Assembly (NCBI GenBank): GCA_023457255.1
Contig: JAEWMB010000036.1
Coordinates: 124,001 to 188,000, forward strand
Direction: 5' to 3'
Source of the DNA: Bacillota bacterium
Lineage (GTDB): Bacteria; Bacillota; Clostridia; Lachnospirales; Lachnospiraceae
Length of the DNA stretch: 64,000 bases
Both the position numbers and the translations under genes were made by a program. Under the pieces are notes generated by a model. It ran no database searches, was not told where the DNA came from, and saw nothing but the letters and a program-made list of their open reading frames with translations. Positions 62,218-64,000 of the stretch are shown here, in pieces. Numbering within the stretch: the first letter of the stretch is position 1; each line of letters starts with the position of its first letter.

Positions 62218-62835
62218 ATGTCTGATAAAGATTTTGACACTATGGATTCCATGCAGTTTGATGTACTAAAAGAGATTGGTAATATTGGTGCCGGTAATGC
62301 AACCACGGCATTGTCCAAGCTGCTCAATGCAAAAGTGGATATGAAAGTACCAAAGATAGAGCTTCTGGAGTTTAAGGAATTATCGGATATCATAGGCGGT
62401 GCTGAGAACGTAGTTGTTGGTATCCTCCTAACGCTAGATGGAGATATTGATGGAATGATCATGTTTATTCTCGAGCAAGAACCAGCGAGAGCGATCGTTC
62501 GCATGTTAATGCAGGGAATGTGTGAAGTTGGAGAAGAATTTACGGAATTAGAGCTGTCAGCATTGCAGGAGATTGGAAATATTATTGCCGGGGCATACTT
62601 ATCTTCTCTCTCAACATTAACGAATATGACAATAACCTCCAGTATACCATACTTAGCGATTGATATGGCAGGAGCTGTTCTTAGTGTACCGGCAATAGAG
62701 TTTAGCAAGATAAGTGATAAAGCACTACTAATTGAAACAGAATTTGGTGATAAGGATCTAGAAGTTAACGGATATTTTGTATTAATACCAACCCTGGATT
62801 CCTATAACGCAATATTAACTTCTTTAGGAATGTAG
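62218..62835 (+). CDS. cheC: CheY-P phosphatase CheC
   Basis: A 205-residue protein. Both active-site motifs, KEIGNIGAGNATTALSKL (near residue 18) and QEIGNIIAGAYLSSLS (about 115-130), are present with Glu and Asn intact. I chose ATG 62218 behind AGAGGTTACT. CheC acts with CheD in Bacillus-type adaptation, and the two genes are adjacent. Confidence 0.96.
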   Translation: MSDKDFDTMDSMQFDVLKEIGNIGAGNATTALSKLLNAKVDMKVPKIELLEFKELSDIIGGAENVVVGILLTLDGDIDGMIMFILEQEPARAIVRMLMQGMCEVGEEFTELELSALQEIGNIIAGAYLSSLSTLTNMTITSSIPYLAIDMAGAVLSVPAIEFSKISDKALLIETEFGDKDLEVNGYFVLIPTLDSYNAILTSLGM

Positions 62836-62845
62836 GTGTGTATCT

Positions 62846-63331
62846 ATGGGGGAAATGATAAAAGTTGGTATGGCAGACATGAATGTTTGTAAACCTCCGG
62901 ATAGTATTACAACGTTAGGACTTGGATCTTGTGTAGGAATTATCTTGTACGATCCGGGGAAAAAAGTGTCTGGAATGGTACATATTATGCTGCCGGATAG
63001 TACCAAGATAAAAAACAATGAGAATATAGCTAAATTTGCAGATACCGGAATAGATGAATTAATAAGACGCTTGTTAGCACTCGGAGCCTGCCGTTCCGCA
63101 TTGGTAGCGAAAATTGCCGGCGGAGCGCAAATGTTTGCATTTAGTAGTAACAATGACATGCTGCGAGTTGGTGAACGTAACGTGGAGGCAACAAAAGAAA
63201 AATTAAATTCTTTACGGATTCCAATTATAGCGCAGGATACAGGTGCTAATTACGGTAGGACAATTGAATTTAGTCCGGAGTCAGGTGAATTGCTGATTAA
63301 GTCGGTAGGGAAACCCCTTAAAAAGCTATAA
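62846..63331 (+). CDS. cheD: Chemoreceptor glutamine deamidase CheD
   Basis: A 161-residue protein. LGLGSCVGIILYDPGKKVSGMVHIMLPDS provides the catalytic Cys-His pair, with AKIAGGAQMFAF and QDTGANYGRTIEF after it. It deamidates receptor Gln residues and is controlled by CheC. ATG 62846 lies 10 bases after cheC, which has a weak AGGTGTG site. Confidence 0.95.
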   Translation: MGEMIKVGMADMNVCKPPDSITTLGLGSCVGIILYDPGKKVSGMVHIMLPDSTKIKNNENIAKFADTGIDELIRRLLALGACRSALVAKIAGGAQMFAFSSNNDMLRVGERNVEATKEKLNSLRIPIIAQDTGANYGRTIEFSPESGELLIKSVGKPLKKL

Positions 63332-63529
63332 TTAAGTTTTTTTAATTTCCGTGAATTTTATATCTGAATACAGAGTGGAATCTGGAGAAATAAAAGTTTA
63401 AATGTTGTGTTTAATTTATATATGAGCTCATTAGCGCAGAAACTTGCGCAGAAAATAAATGATTGAGGTGGCAGATACGAAGAGAATATGCCATTGAAAA
63501 GGCACTGACACGCCGGAATTGAGGTAATT

Positions 63530-63856
63530 ATGAAGAATAAGAACATACCTGCGATTATTACGTTATGTGCAGGAGCCATCGCAAGCATCACCTGTATAGT
63601 AAATCGATATGATCTGGTTTCTACGCTCGGAATCGTATTGTGTGTGCTCATTGTCTTTTATATCGTTGGTTTAATTGTAGGTAAAATTATTGTTAAAACA
63701 AACAAAGCTGCAAGTGATGCATATATCGAGCAGGAACGAAAGAAAATAAAAGCTGCTAAGATGGAAGAAGCGGCGTCTGAGGATGACATGATGGCAGAGT
63801 CAATGGAAGAAGTGAAAGACGAAGCAATGGTAACATTACAAGAGAAGGTTGATTAA
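63530..63856 (+). CDS. Small membrane protein between cheD and sigD
   Basis: A 108-residue protein not recognised by name. Two hydrophobic segments (about 6-24, PAIITLCAGAIASITCIVN, and about 30-53, LGIVLCVLIVFYIVGLIVGKI) are followed by a Lys/Glu-rich helix and an acidic tail. It occupies the region of Bacillus swrB, but resemblance is not enough to assign it. GCCGGAATTGAGGT precedes the ATG. Confidence 0.7.
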   Translation: MKNKNIPAIITLCAGAIASITCIVNRYDLVSTLGIVLCVLIVFYIVGLIVGKIIVKTNKAASDAYIEQERKKIKAAKMEEAASEDDMMAESMEEVKDEAMVTLQEKVD

Positions 63857-63875
63857 AACAGGGGAGAGATAGCCT

Positions 63876-64000
63876 ATGAGTGCTGATATAAAGCAAAAAT
63901 TATGGGATGAATACAGTAAGAAGAGAACTCCTGACCTCAGAGAAAAAATCATAATCGAGTATGCAAATCTGGTAAAGATTGTAGCAGGAAGACTCAGCAT
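63876..64000 (+). CDS. sigD: Sigma-28 (flagellar sigma factor), partial at window edge
   Basis: The first 41 codons are present and the rest is beyond base 64000. SADIKQKLWDEYSKKRTPDL and REKIIIEYANLVKIVAGRLS match the region-2 start of FliA/SigD. GGGGAGAG precedes ATG 63876. Its place at the end of the operon is as in Bacillus, where distance from the promoter tunes its level. Confidence 0.9.
   Translation, partial: MSADIKQKLWDEYSKKRTPDLREKIIIEYANLVKIVAGRLS

Noticed and set aside
62073..62708. Minus-strand open frame of 211 codons over cheC
   Set aside because: It is antisense to cheC, Ser-rich in the way of frame shadows, and has no ribosome site.

Overview
The window reads as a low-GC, motile, plant-polymer-degrading Clostridia genome of the Lachnospiraceae type. 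I infer an organism close to Lachnoclostridium (Clostridium) phytofermentans from gene content and order; no database was searched. Almost every gene has a clear Shine-Dalgarno site. Sigma-A-like promoters and intrinsic terminators are easy to see.

Layout. 1-1316: pyrI (cut by the window edge) and pyrB, on the minus strand. 1441-9931: galacturonate/pectin monomer catabolism, with a LacI-type regulator and uxaC on minus, then uxaB, uxaA, kdgK and kduI on plus. Together they take galacturonate through tagaturonate and altronate to 2-keto-3-deoxygluconate (KDG) and KDPG; KduI feeds in unsaturated uronates. KDPG aldolase and KduD are not in the window. 10055-22189: pectin oligosaccharide handling, comprising a diverged GH88/105-like protein, a GH28 polygalacturonase without signal peptide, a CE12-type acetylesterase, a YesS-like AraC-family sensor-regulator, a lipoprotein/two-permease ABC importer, a CE4-like deacetylase and a TIM-barrel isomerase. 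The lack of secretion signals on the hydrolases suggests that imported oligosaccharides are processed in the cytoplasm. 22373-31913: housekeeping and DNA genes (dinB, ylmC-like, nrdR, yifB/comM, dprA, topA, codY), interrupted at 27552-28769 by an AT-rich stretch holding gene remnants. 32492-64000: one long fla/che operon from flgB to sigD (cut by the edge). It has Bacillus-like gene order, with motAB placed after flbD and a PilZ gene placed between flhG and cheB.

The most unusual features lie between genes. (1) A small dispersed repeat with hairpins occurs at least five times: in tandem at 10055-10234, and diverged at 12953, 23701 and 37261. Some base changes preserve pairing. (2) Many spacers inside operons are much longer than needed and fold into strong hairpins just ahead of the Shine-Dalgarno site (uxaB, uxaA, kdgK, GH28, permease, flgB, flgE, flbD, cheC). 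In the uxaB-uxaA hairpin, three G-U pairs lie in the sense RNA orientation, which argues that it acts as RNA. (3) The flgE-flbD spacer is a nearly continuous set of helices with a possible alternative pairing to the flbD ribosome-binding site. These suggest post-transcriptional tuning of individual genes within long transcripts. That is inference from base pairing seen by eye and needs comparative and transcript data.
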